A stretch of 64,000 nucleotides of DNA, from the NCBI GenBank assembly GCA_964619535.1, contig CAZUEX010000009.1, forward strand, positions 74,923 through 138,922. Direction: 5' to 3'. A program made the position numbers and the translations under genes. This stretch comes from Leptonema sp964619535 (GTDB lineage Bacteria > Spirochaetota > Leptospiria > Leptospirales > Leptonemataceae). Below, piece by piece: positions 19,001 through 26,311 of this stretch (positions are counted from its first letter, which is position 1; every line of letters begins with the position of its first letter). The notes below the pieces were generated by a model. It searched no databases, was not told the DNA's origin, and worked only from the letters and a program-made list of their open reading frames with translations.

Positions 19001-19011
19001 GGGTATAGTAT

Positions 19012-19383
19012 ATGGATCGTTTAGCGTTAAAGCGTCATAGATTGGAGCGACGTGTACGTCGTGTAAAGAAAGCCCTTATCGTGAAGGGAGAGCGCAAAAG
19101 GCTTCTGTTGAAGAAGTCCAATCGTTATCTGCTGGCTCAGGTGGTAGACGATATCACCGGTAAAACCATCTGCCAGGCGGCCACGTTTGAGAAGGGTATC
19201 GCTGCTGAGCTAAAGGGCAGCGGGAAGAATCGCGCGGCGGCACAGAAGCTTGGTGAGATGATTGCCGCTCGGGCCAAAGAAAAGGGTGTTACCAGGGTCG
19301 TATTTGATCGTCGGGGAGCGCCGTATCACGGAAAGGTGGCAGAGTTTGCTGACAAAGCCCGTGAGGCCGGATTGGAGTTTTAA
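19012..19383 (+). CDS. rplR: Ribosomal protein L18
   Basis: L18 binds 5S rRNA together with L5. It is 123 residues with a basic N-terminus, the YLLAQVVDDITGKTI strand region and the C-terminal VVFDRRGAPYHGKVAEFADKAREAGLEF pattern ending in the usual Phe. Only 2 bases separate it from rpsE. Confidence 0.97.
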   Translation: MDRLALKRHRLERRVRRVKKALIVKGERKRLLLKKSNRYLLAQVVDDITGKTICQAATFEKGIAAELKGSGKNRAAAQKLGEMIAARAKEKGVTRVVFDRRGAPYHGKVAEFADKAREAGLEF

Positions 19384-19385
19384 TT

Positions 19386-19916
19386 ATGAGAAGACCTTCA
19401 GTAGATCAGCAAAAAGGTGATATATCCGTTGAGCGGGTAGTTAAGATTAATCGCGTATCGAAGGTGGTAAAAGGCGGGCGCAGGTTCTCGTTCAATACCC
19501 TCGCAGTAGTCGGAAACCTGAACGGTAAGGTGGGCGTCGGCCTTGGAAAGGCCAATGAAGTTCCGGATGCAATTCGGAAAGCCATGGACTCTGCCCGGGC
19601 GAATCTGGAGACTGTCCCCCTTACGCGTCGTAATACGATTCCACATGACGTGGAGGGCCGCTTTAAGGCCACCCGTGTGATCCTGCGACCTGCTACTGCA
19701 GGTACCGGAGTGATTGCCGGTGAGTCCGTGAAGGCCGTTCTGGAAACAGCCGGTGTGCACGATGTCCTTTCGAAGGTCATTGGGTCCAAGAACCCGTTGA
19801 ATGTGGTCAGGGCTACGATCGATGCACTGAAGCAGCTGGAAACACCGCTGCATTCAACGAAAAAGCGTGGCATTCCTCTGGCACAGCTGTTTGGCAAAAT
19901 GGATGCAGGCGATTGA
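19386..19916 (+). CDS. rpsE: Ribosomal protein S5
   Basis: S5 helps keep decoding accurate and has mRNA-unwinding activity with S3 and S4. It is 176 residues. The signature runs from RRFSFNTLAVVGN into GKVGVGLGKANEVPDAI, followed by TIPHDVEGRF and GTGVIAGESVKAVLE. rpmD follows. Confidence 0.98.
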   Translation: MRRPSVDQQKGDISVERVVKINRVSKVVKGGRRFSFNTLAVVGNLNGKVGVGLGKANEVPDAIRKAMDSARANLETVPLTRRNTIPHDVEGRFKATRVILRPATAGTGVIAGESVKAVLETAGVHDVLSKVIGSKNPLNVVRATIDALKQLETPLHSTKKRGIPLAQLFGKMDAGD

Positions 19917-19926
19917 GGTAGGTAGA

Positions 19927-20118
19927 ATGGCTGGCAAAGTAAAGGTTACGTTGGTCAAAAGCCCGATCGGCAAAAAGCCGGATCACAGGGCTACGGTGCG
20001 GTCCCTGGGACTGCGCAAAATGTGGAGCTCGAATATTCTCGATGCATCCAATCCGGCAGTGGCCGGCATGATCCGTAAGGTATCTTACATGTTGAAAGTC
20101 GAGGAAGCGAATGGCTGA
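19927..20118 (+). CDS. rpmD: Ribosomal protein L30
   Basis: L30 is a small 50S protein. The ATG at 19927 gives 63 residues, the normal size; a longer in-frame reading upstream overlaps rpsE and is not needed. The segments VKVTLVKSPIGKKPDHRATVRSLGL and MIRKVSYML are typical of the family. Its end overlaps the rplO start by 8 bases. Confidence 0.95.
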   Translation: MAGKVKVTLVKSPIGKKPDHRATVRSLGLRKMWSSNILDASNPAVAGMIRKVSYMLKVEEANG

Positions 20119-20629
20119 GTCATTAGATCTATCCAGCGTTATGCCGGAGAAGAAGCGCTCTAAAAAGAAAAGGCGCGTTGAGTACACCTATCTGGCACCC
20201 GTACCCGGTACAAAGAAGAAGCGTAAGCGAGTTGGTCGTGGTCATGCCACCGGTTGGGGAAAGACATCGGGACGTGGTCAGAAGGGCCAGAAATCCCGTA
20301 CCGGTTACAGCCATAAGATCGGCTTTGAGGGTGGGCAGAACCCTCTGTACAAGCGGGTACCGAAAAGAGGATTTACAAACATCTTCAAACAGGAGTTCCA
20401 GCTGGTAAACCTCTGGCTTCTGCAAAAGAGCGGACTGAGCGGTGAAGTAACCGTCGATATGCTGAAAGAGAAGAAGCTGATCCGTCGTACGGATGTACCG
20501 GTTAAGGTGCTCGGACATGGCGAGGTTTCTTCCAGCCTTGTATTGCATGTGCATGCAGCCTCCGGACAGGCTATTGAAAAGATCAAGAAAGCCGGTGGCG
20601 AGGTGAAGCTTATCGGGGCCGAAAAATAA
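20111..20629 (+). CDS. rplO: Ribosomal protein L15, N-terminal extension
   Basis: L15 is a late-assembly 50S protein. It is 172 residues, about 25 more than E. coli L15. The extra is a basic N-terminal stretch before the core VGRGHATGWGKTSGRGQKGQKSR. GAGGAAG lies just before ATG 20111, which supports the long form; a second Met ten codons in lacks a ribosome site. The core glycine-rich region and FEGGQNPLYKRVPKRGF are intact. Confidence 0.96.
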   Translation: MAESLDLSSVMPEKKRSKKKRRVEYTYLAPVPGTKKKRKRVGRGHATGWGKTSGRGQKGQKSRTGYSHKIGFEGGQNPLYKRVPKRGFTNIFKQEFQLVNLWLLQKSGLSGEVTVDMLKEKKLIRRTDVPVKVLGHGEVSSSLVLHVHAASGQAIEKIKKAGGEVKLIGAEK

Positions 20630-20653
20630 AAAGAAAACGGAACTGGAATAAAC

Positions 20654-22027
20654 ATGGGCGCAGTCGCTAATATATTACGAATCCCTGATCTACGAAAGAA
20701 GCTGCTCTTTACTGTAGCCGTGCTTCTCGTTTTTCGTATGGGAACGTTCATCACCATACCAGGAGTGAACCCTGTGGCTGTAGCCGAAGCGGTTCCCCGG
20801 GGGCAGTCGATCCTGGATGTGGTGGACGTTTTTTCGGGCGGTGCGCTCTTCAAGATGTCCATCTTCTCCCTGGGCATCATGCCCTATATCTCTTCTTCCA
20901 TTATAATGAGCCTCCTGACGGTCATTGTGCCGCAGATTGCTCGTTTGCAAAGGGAAGGGGAGGCCGGCCGTAGAAAGATCAATCAGTACACCCGGATGGG
21001 AACGGTGGTCCTGTGTGCTATTCAGGCCGCCTTTATTCTTGTGGGAGCCGTTGATCAAACAAGTCGGACGGGTGAGCCCTTTGTTTCGCCTGAGATCAGC
21101 CGGGCATTGTTTTACTCAACGGGAATCATAACGATGACCACAGGAACACTGGTTCTGATGTGGCTTGGTGAGCAGATTACCGAGCGAGGGATCGGAAACG
21201 GTGTTTCACTGATCATCTTTGCAGGCATTATTGCAAGGCTGCCAAAGAACGTCCTTGAGATGTTCCGTGATGAGTCGGTGAAGATGTTTGATATCTTGGT
21301 GCTTGGTATTGTATTTATTCTGCTGATCGCATTGACGGTTATCCTGACCCAGGGCGTTCGTAAGATCCCTCTTCAATATGGTAAGAAGATGCAGGGACGG
21401 CGCATGGTGCAGGCACAGAGCCAGAGCCTGTCTTTCAAGCTGAACTCTGCCAGTGTGATGCCGATTATCTTTGCCTCCTCGCTTTTGCTGTTTCCGCAAA
21501 CCGTACTTGGTATGCTGGCCGGCGACGGTAGTGGGCAGACGACGGTAAGCTGGATTGCACAGAACATGCAGGAGTGGCTCAATCCCTTTGCTCCCTCCTT
21601 CTGGAAGCAACTGCCGTATTACTTCATCTATACGATGCTGATCATCTTCTTTGCCTATTTTTATACGGCGATCTATATTAATCCGGCCGAACTGGCAGAG
21701 AATCTGAAAAAGTATGGTGGATTTATTCCCGGGATCCGACCGGGAGCCAATACGAAAGAGTACGTTGAGCGTACACTGAACCGCATCATCCTACCGGGAG
21801 CGGTATTCCTGGCCGGGCTTGCACTGGCACCCTATTTCATCATCAATCTGATGGATCTTAAGACCAATCAGACGATCCAGGGCCTTGCGTACACATTCGG
21901 CGGTACTTCGCTGATGATTATTGTTGGTGTGGCGCTGGATACTCTGAAGCAGATTGAAGCACAGCTTATCATGCGAAACTATCAAGGTTTCATGAAAAAG
22001 GGTAAGCTGAAAGGTAGGGGCAAATGA
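20654..22027 (+). CDS. secY: Protein translocase subunit SecY
   Basis: SecY forms the protein-conducting channel of the inner membrane with SecE and SecG. It is 457 residues with about ten membrane segments. Signatures are FRMGTFITIPGVNP early, SLGIMPYISSSIIMSLL, and GNGVSLIIFAGIIARLP. Its stop overlaps the adk start by four bases, so the two are coupled. Confidence 0.98.
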   Translation: MGAVANILRIPDLRKKLLFTVAVLLVFRMGTFITIPGVNPVAVAEAVPRGQSILDVVDVFSGGALFKMSIFSLGIMPYISSSIIMSLLTVIVPQIARLQREGEAGRRKINQYTRMGTVVLCAIQAAFILVGAVDQTSRTGEPFVSPEISRALFYSTGIITMTTGTLVLMWLGEQITERGIGNGVSLIIFAGIIARLPKNVLEMFRDESVKMFDILVLGIVFILLIALTVILTQGVRKIPLQYGKKMQGRRMVQAQSQSLSFKLNSASVMPIIFASSLLLFPQTVLGMLAGDGSGQTTVSWIAQNMQEWLNPFAPSFWKQLPYYFIYTMLIIFFAYFYTAIYINPAELAENLKKYGGFIPGIRPGANTKEYVERTLNRIILPGAVFLAGLALAPYFIINLMDLKTNQTIQGLAYTFGGTSLMIIVGVALDTLKQIEAQLIMRNYQGFMKKGKLKGRGK

Positions 22028-22587
22028 ACCTGATTTTTATGGGACCGCCAGGGGCGGGCAAAGGAACACAGGCAAAACTGCTGATCGACAGGTTTGGTAT
22101 TCCACAGGTGTCGACCGGAGACATTCTGCGTGCTGCCATCAAGGGAGGAACTCCTCTGGGGCAGGAGGCAAAACGCTACATCGATGCCGGGGAGCTGGTA
22201 CCTGATTCTGTTGTAATCGGCATCGTGGAAGAGCGTTTTAAAGAACCGGATTGCGAGAAGGGCTTCCTTCTTGATGGCTTTCCGCGAACCATTCCGCAGG
22301 CGGAGGCACTGGATCAACTGCTTGAAAAGATGGGACGGACCATTGACCATGCGGTGAACCTGTCGGTGCCGGACGAAGAGGTGGTAAAGCGACTGCTGGA
22401 TCGGGCCGTGAAAGAAGGACGCTCGGACGATACAGAACCGGTAATCCGCAATCGTATCAAGAATTACAATGACCAGACAAAACCCCTGATCGAGTTTTAC
22501 CGTAAGAAGGGACTTCTCAGAGAGGTAGACGGTCTGGGAAGTATGGCCGAAATCACACAGAGAATTCTTGCTGTGCTGAATGTCTGA
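22024..22587 (+). CDS. adk: Adenylate kinase
   Basis: This enzyme interconverts AMP plus ATP with two ADP in the cytoplasm. It is 187 residues, the short form with a minimal LID and no zinc cysteines. The P-loop is GPPGAGKGTQAKLL, and the family motif is FLLDGFPRTIPQA. DRAVKEGRSDD marks the short lid. It overlaps secY and is followed by a 61-base gap before infA. Confidence 0.97.
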   Translation: MNLIFMGPPGAGKGTQAKLLIDRFGIPQVSTGDILRAAIKGGTPLGQEAKRYIDAGELVPDSVVIGIVEERFKEPDCEKGFLLDGFPRTIPQAEALDQLLEKMGRTIDHAVNLSVPDEEVVKRLLDRAVKEGRSDDTEPVIRNRIKNYNDQTKPLIEFYRKKGLLREVDGLGSMAEITQRILAVLNV

Positions 22588-22648
22588 AGAGTTGACGTGG
22601 CGGCCGGGACTGTTTTCTTGGTAAGTCCGTTCAGGAGTAACTACGAAT

Positions 22649-22867
22649 ATGGCGAAAGAAGAGGCGATAGAAGTCGAAGGTAAGGTGATCGAGCCCCTTC
22701 CGAACGCGATGTTTCGTGTTGAGCTGGAGAATGGGCACAGGGTTCTTGCCCATATTTCCGGCAAGATGAGAATGCATTACATCAGAATCCTGCCAGGCGA
22801 TCGAGTAACGGTGGAGCTATCACCGTATGACCTGACACGTGGCCGGATTACTTATCGAAAAAAATAA
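22649..22867 (+). CDS. infA: Translation initiation factor IF-1
   Basis: IF-1 occupies the A site of the 30S subunit during initiation. It is 72 residues with the S1-like OB fold: IEVEGKVIEPLPNAMFRVELENGH, then LAHISGKMRMHYIRILPGD. The CAGGAGTAA ribosome site is strong. TTGACG at the start of the gap before it has no convincing -10 partner, so it is read as part of the cluster. Confidence 0.97.
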   Translation: MAKEEAIEVEGKVIEPLPNAMFRVELENGHRVLAHISGKMRMHYIRILPGDRVTVELSPYDLTRGRITYRKK

Positions 22868-22882
22868 CGACGGATTGGAATT

Positions 22883-22996
22883 ATGAAAGTGCGTGTGTCC
22901 GTAAAGAAGATTTGCAGCGATTGCAGGATGATTCGCCGAAGAGGCGTTGTGCGTGTCATCTGCAAAAACCCGAAGCACAAACAGCGGCAGCGGTGA
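22883..22996 (+). CDS. rpmJ: Ribosomal protein L36
   Basis: L36 is the smallest ribosomal protein and binds zinc in the 50S subunit. The short ORF reads MKVRVSVKKICSDC at its start and is 37 residues. It has the cysteine/histidine set C-S-D-C then CKNPKH, the zinc-binding (C+) form. GGAATT just upstream is the ribosome site. It sits in its usual place between infA and rpsM. Confidence 0.96.
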   Translation: MKVRVSVKKICSDCRMIRRRGVVRVICKNPKHKQRQR

Positions 22997-23014
22997 TAGT
23001 TCAGGAGTATTGAA

Positions 23015-23392
23015 ATGGCAAGGATTTCCGGCGTAGATTTACCGAAGGATAAGAGGGTCGTCATCGGTCTGACCTATATATACGGGATTGGAAGCACGCG
23101 CGCTCGCCAGATCCTGAAAGAGACAGGCATCGATGAGTCGATTCGTGTGCGGGACCTGGACGATCAGCAGGTCGGATTGATCAGGAATTATATTGCAGAG
23201 AATTTTCGGGTAGAAGGTGACCTGAGAACCGAGGTAAACCTCAATGTGAAGCGTCTGATGGACATTGGGTGCTATCGAGGTCTGCGTCATCGGATGGGAC
23301 TGCCGGTTCGTGGACAGCGAACCAAGACGAATTCTCGTACCCGAAAAGGTGGACGTAAAACCGTTCCGAATAAGAAGAAGGCTACGAAATAA
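23015..23392 (+). CDS. rpsM: Ribosomal protein S13
   Basis: S13 is a 30S head protein that contacts 50S and the P-site tRNA. It is 125 residues. It starts ARISGVDLPKDKRV and has the helical YIYGIGSTRARQIL segment and the C-terminal GLPVRGQRTKTNSRTRKG motif. rpsK follows after 15 bases. Confidence 0.98.
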   Translation: MARISGVDLPKDKRVVIGLTYIYGIGSTRARQILKETGIDESIRVRDLDDQQVGLIRNYIAENFRVEGDLRTEVNLNVKRLMDIGCYRGLRHRMGLPVRGQRTKTNSRTRKGGRKTVPNKKKATK

Positions 23393-23407
23393 TAACGGGA
23401 TAGGACA

Positions 23408-23791
23408 ATGGCGAAGGCATCGGTCAAAAAGAAGGAAAAACGAAGCGTACCAAGCGGACGGGTATACATTAACGCTACATTCAATAACACCATCATCACC
23501 ATTACGGATGATTCCGGCAATGTGATCGCATGGTCCAGTGCCGGTCACCTGCATTTCAAGGGATCGCGTAAGTCGACTCCTTATGCTGCACAGATGGCTG
23601 CACGCGATGCCGCTGAGAAAACCCGGGACTTCGGTCTGCGTGAGGTAGACGTCCTGGTAAAAGGTCCTGGCATTGGCCGTGAATCAGCGATTCGTGCAAT
23701 TGCAAATGAAGGCATCCGGATTCGTATGATTCGTGACATTACTCCCCTTCCTCATAACGGATGTCGTCCGCGCAAGCGTCGACGTGTTTGA
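23408..23791 (+). CDS. rpsK: Ribosomal protein S11
   Basis: S11 lies on the 30S platform near the Shine-Dalgarno duplex. It is 127 residues. The motifs GRVYINATFNNTIITITD, WSSAGHLHFKGSRKSTPYAAQ and the ending PHNGCRPRKRRRV are typical. In many bacteria rpsD comes next, but here rpoA starts 27 bases later. Confidence 0.98.
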   Translation: MAKASVKKKEKRSVPSGRVYINATFNNTIITITDDSGNVIAWSSAGHLHFKGSRKSTPYAAQMAARDAAEKTRDFGLREVDVLVKGPGIGRESAIRAIANEGIRIRMIRDITPLPHNGCRPRKRRRV

Positions 23792-23818
23792 TACAGCCAA
23801 TCAGCCAGAGAGGGAATC

Positions 23819-24808
23819 ATGAGAAGCCTTTTAAGAGGATTTAAAAGACCGAAGCAGGTCGAATACCAGACAGTAGCCAATGAGCCTGGATATGGTAAGT
23901 TTGTTGCCGAACCGTTTGAGCGAGGTTTTGGTACGACCATCGGTAACTCACTGCGTCGAACCCTGATGTCGTCTATCGAAGGGACGGCCATTACGGCAGT
24001 GCGTATTGAGGGTGTGGAGCATGAATTTGCGACGATTGAAGGCGTCGTAGAGGACGTTACCCGGATTATTCTGAACCTGAAACAGGTTCGTGCAAGTTAT
24101 GATGCCGAGGTTCGTGATGAACCGAGAATCATCCACATTGAGAAGAAGGGTGCGGGCGTTCTGAGAGCCTCTGATCTTGCTGTAGATTCCTCGATTCAAA
24201 TCCTGAACCCTGAGCTGCAGATTGCTACCCTGAACGAGGATGCTAACCTCGTGATGGACATCCAGTTTGAAAGGGGACGTGGATACCTTCCGGCTGAGAT
24301 CTTGAAGAAAAGCATCGATGAGATCGGTACGATTCCTGTCGATGCCCTTTTTTCACCTGTAAAACGGGTGAATATGCAGGTTGAGGAAACTCGCGTGGGT
24401 CAGCGGACAGACTATGAGAAGCTGACCATGGAAATCTGGACCGATGGCAGTATCGCTCCAGAGGACGCCCTTTCGCAGGCTGCCAAGATCCTGAAAGATC
24501 ATCTCTCAGTATTCATTAACTTTGAAGAGCTTCCCGAAGAAGAGGAAGATGAGCAGCCAGAAATGGAAGACGCTCTCAAGACAAGTCTTGAGAAGAATGT
24601 CGAAGAACTGGAGCTGTCCGTTCGTTCTCTGTCCATGCTGAAAAGCCTGGAAATTGAGTTCGTCATGGATCTCGTTCGCAAGAACGAAGAAGAGCTGCAG
24701 AAGTCCAGACATTACTCCGAGGAGTGTCTGGCTGAGATTAAACAGAAACTGGCAGAGCTCAGTCTGGAATTTGGAATGCGGGAATTGTTTATTCAGCGCG
24801 ACTACTGA
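23819..24808 (+). CDS. rpoA: RNA polymerase alpha subunit
   Basis: Alpha dimerises to seed RNA polymerase assembly, and its C-terminal domain contacts UP elements and activators. It is 329 residues. The N-terminal domain has EPFERGFGTTIGNSLRRTLMSS. An acidic linker with EEEEDEQPEMED at about 240-250 joins it to the C-terminal domain, where the helical KSLEIEFVMDLVRKNEEEL segment stands. rplQ follows after 24 bases. Confidence 0.97.
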   Translation: MRSLLRGFKRPKQVEYQTVANEPGYGKFVAEPFERGFGTTIGNSLRRTLMSSIEGTAITAVRIEGVEHEFATIEGVVEDVTRIILNLKQVRASYDAEVRDEPRIIHIEKKGAGVLRASDLAVDSSIQILNPELQIATLNEDANLVMDIQFERGRGYLPAEILKKSIDEIGTIPVDALFSPVKRVNMQVEETRVGQRTDYEKLTMEIWTDGSIAPEDALSQAAKILKDHLSVFINFEELPEEEEDEQPEMEDALKTSLEKNVEELELSVRSLSMLKSLEIEFVMDLVRKNEEELQKSRHYSEECLAEIKQKLAELSLEFGMRELFIQRDY

Positions 24809-24832
24809 CTTTGAAAGAGCGGTACAGGTATT

Positions 24833-25378
24833 ATGAAAAAGGGAAATACGACAAAGAAACTGAATCGTTTACATTCGCACAGAAAGGCCATGGTAAACAA
24901 TATGCTTACCTCGCTCTTTCAGCATGAGCAGATCGTGACTACTCGGGCCAAAGCCAAATATATTCGTCCTTTTGCCGAAAAGATGATCACACGGGCGAAG
25001 AAAAGCCTTGTGGACGGGGCCACACCGGCTCAGGTACTGCATCATAAGCGTGAGGTAATGCGCTCGATCAAACAACGGGATATCGTTGTTAAACTGTTCT
25101 CTGATATCGCTCCGCGGTTTCGTGAGCGCAATGGCGGCTATCTGCGCATTATTCATCTTCCGGAACGAAACAGCGACGCTGCTCCCATGGCTATTGTGGA
25201 GCTTGTAGATCGACGGGTACAGAAGCGAACTCCTCGTAAGGTTCTGCGAGCCCAGGCAAATCCGGAAGGGGCAGGTGAAGGCCGTGATAGAAAGTCCTCT
25301 TCTTCGGGAAGACGGGATGAGAAGTGGTACCACCGCTTCAAGCTTGGTAAGAAGGAAGAAGAGGGCGGCGAAGGCTGA
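24833..25378 (+). CDS. rplQ: Ribosomal protein L17, C-terminal extension
   Basis: L17 lies near the tunnel exit of the 50S subunit. It is 181 residues, against about 120-127 in most bacteria. The core is standard (KLNRLHSHRKAMVNNMLTSL, TTRAKAKYIRPFAEKMIT, RNGGYLRIIH). The extra 50 or so residues after VLRAQANPEG are charged and rich in Ser, Gly, Lys and Glu, likely disordered. It is the last gene of the cluster, with a terminator 23 bases after it. Confidence 0.96.
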   Translation: MKKGNTTKKLNRLHSHRKAMVNNMLTSLFQHEQIVTTRAKAKYIRPFAEKMITRAKKSLVDGATPAQVLHHKREVMRSIKQRDIVVKLFSDIAPRFRERNGGYLRIIHLPERNSDAAPMAIVELVDRRVQKRTPRKVLRAQANPEGAGEGRDRKSSSSGRRDEKWYHRFKLGKKEEEGGEG

Positions 25379-25400
25379 CCCGCATTAGATGCGCAAAAGA

Positions 25401-25429
25401 AAAGAGCGGGCTTTCCGCTCTTTTTTTTT
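25401..25429. terminator. Bidirectional terminator after rplQ
   Basis: A perfect 9-base stem (AAAGAGCGG 25401-25409 with CCGCTCTTT 25415-25423) and 5-base loop is followed by a T-run to 25429 on the + strand. On the - strand the same stem is followed by TTTTCTTTT. It therefore suits both the ribosomal cluster (+) and the convergent Rrf2 gene (-), which ends at 25457. Confidence 0.9.
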
Positions 25430-25456
25430 GGGGTGGCAGAACGATGGAACGGGTGC

Positions 25457-25876
25457 TCAGATGTAGTACATGAGCGAGTCCTGAGCCGAGAGGCTCTGGT
25501 TCAGGAAGTCCATCAGGTTTACGTCGAGCATCTCTTTGATGCGGTTATCGATCTCCGTCCAGAACAGGGCTCTGTAGCCTTCGTTCAGATCGGAGTTTTT
25601 GTCCAAAATGGACAGGTCTCCCTCCAGTGCGGTGAGAATCTGGTAGACCGTTATCTCCTGTGGATCCCTGGCAATGCGGTAACCGCCTTCAGCGCCACGC
25701 ACGCTGATCACAAGACCACGCTTTTTGAGAATGTTAATGATCTGTTCCAGATACTTCAGAGGGATGTTCTGATTCTCTGCTATCTCTCGACTCTTGAGCA
25801 GGCGATTGCGCGCCTCAGGCGCCGCAAGCTCGAGCATTATTTTCAGTCCGTATCGTCCTTTACTGGTGATCTTCAT
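25457..25876 (-). CDS. Rrf2-family transcriptional regulator
   Basis: This is a DNA-binding regulator with a winged helix-turn-helix. The start MKITSKGRYGLKIMLELA at 25876 matches the family N-terminus; a longer in-frame reading upstream runs through the promoter. It is 139 residues. The helix-turn-helix spans about 22-60 (LKSREIAENQNIPLKYLEQI), then RGAEGGYRIARDP in the wing. There is no cysteine at all, so it cannot bind an IscR-type [2Fe-2S] cluster; a CymR-like ligand or protein sensor is more likely. A palindrome in the divergent promoter is its probable operator. Confidence 0.92.
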   Translation of the reverse strand: MKITSKGRYGLKIMLELAAPEARNRLLKSREIAENQNIPLKYLEQIINILKKRGLVISVRGAEGGYRIARDPQEITVYQILTALEGDLSILDKNSDLNEGYRALFWTEIDNRIKEMLDVNLMDFLNQSLSAQDSLMYYI

Positions 25877-25897
25877 GATTTTTACAGGTGTTAGTTT

Positions 25898-25926
25898 TTG
25901 CTGTAACTCAGGGTTACAACTATAAT
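25898..25926 (+). promoter_or_regulatory. Near-consensus sigma70 promoter for the 25939 gene
   Basis: TTGCTG (25898-25903), a 17-base spacer and a perfect TATAAT (25921-25926) form a strong promoter reading away from the Rrf2 gene. The predicted RNA start, about 25932-25934, lies only a few bases before the first ATG (25939). The spacer contains a perfect palindrome, so binding there would block RNA polymerase. Confidence 0.75.
25902..25918. promoter_or_regulatory. Palindromic operator, probable Rrf2 site
   Basis: A perfect inverted repeat TGTAAC (25902-25907) and GTTACA (25913-25918) is separated by 5 bases. It fills the space between the -35 and -10 boxes of the + strand promoter and lies 26 bases upstream of the Rrf2 start on the other strand. 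Its size suits a dimeric winged-helix regulator. Autoregulation plus control of the divergent gene is the simplest reading; this is inference. Confidence 0.65.
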
Positions 25927-25938
25927 AGGACGGCCCGG

Positions 25939-26310
25939 ATGGGAACAAAAACGAAGAAAAAAATGATACTGGCCGCTCCGCAGATTGTCGAACGGTTGCC
26001 TGAACTGAAGGGCAGGGCACCTCGTCTGGATGATACAGCAGCCATCGAATTGCTGCGTATAGGATCGCTCTTTGAGATACCTGTACGATCGCCTTCGTTG
26101 ATGGCCCGGCGTTACCGCTTTATCCCCTTTTTTCTGAAACGCTGGGTGCGGGCCGTTTATGGTTTAGCCGTCTTCTTGCACGAAAAGTTTGATGGGCACC
26201 GGAAGGATGCCTTTTTTCTGGTTCTTGAAGAGATGTGGCTGGAACGCAAAGCCCGGCAGCAGAAGCGAGGCAGCCAGCGACGGCAGGTGATGAAGGAGAA
26301 TATGCGGTAA
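25939..26310 (+). CDS. Small basic protein of unknown function
   Basis: I do not recognise this protein. From ATG 25939 it is 123 residues; a second Met at 25963 would give 115. It has no signal peptide or clear membrane segment. It is rich in Arg/Lys, with an aromatic-basic centre (RRYRFIPFFLKRWVRAVYG) and a basic C-terminal helix. If the promoter is right, the 25939 start would be on an almost leaderless mRNA and its AGGA (25927-25930) would lie outside the transcript. The next gene, a glycosyltransferase, starts one base after its stop, so they are co-transcribed. Confidence 0.7.
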   Translation: MGTKTKKKMILAAPQIVERLPELKGRAPRLDDTAAIELLRIGSLFEIPVRSPSLMARRYRFIPFFLKRWVRAVYGLAVFLHEKFDGHRKDAFFLVLEEMWLERKARQQKRGSQRRQVMKENMR

Positions 26311-26311
26311 T

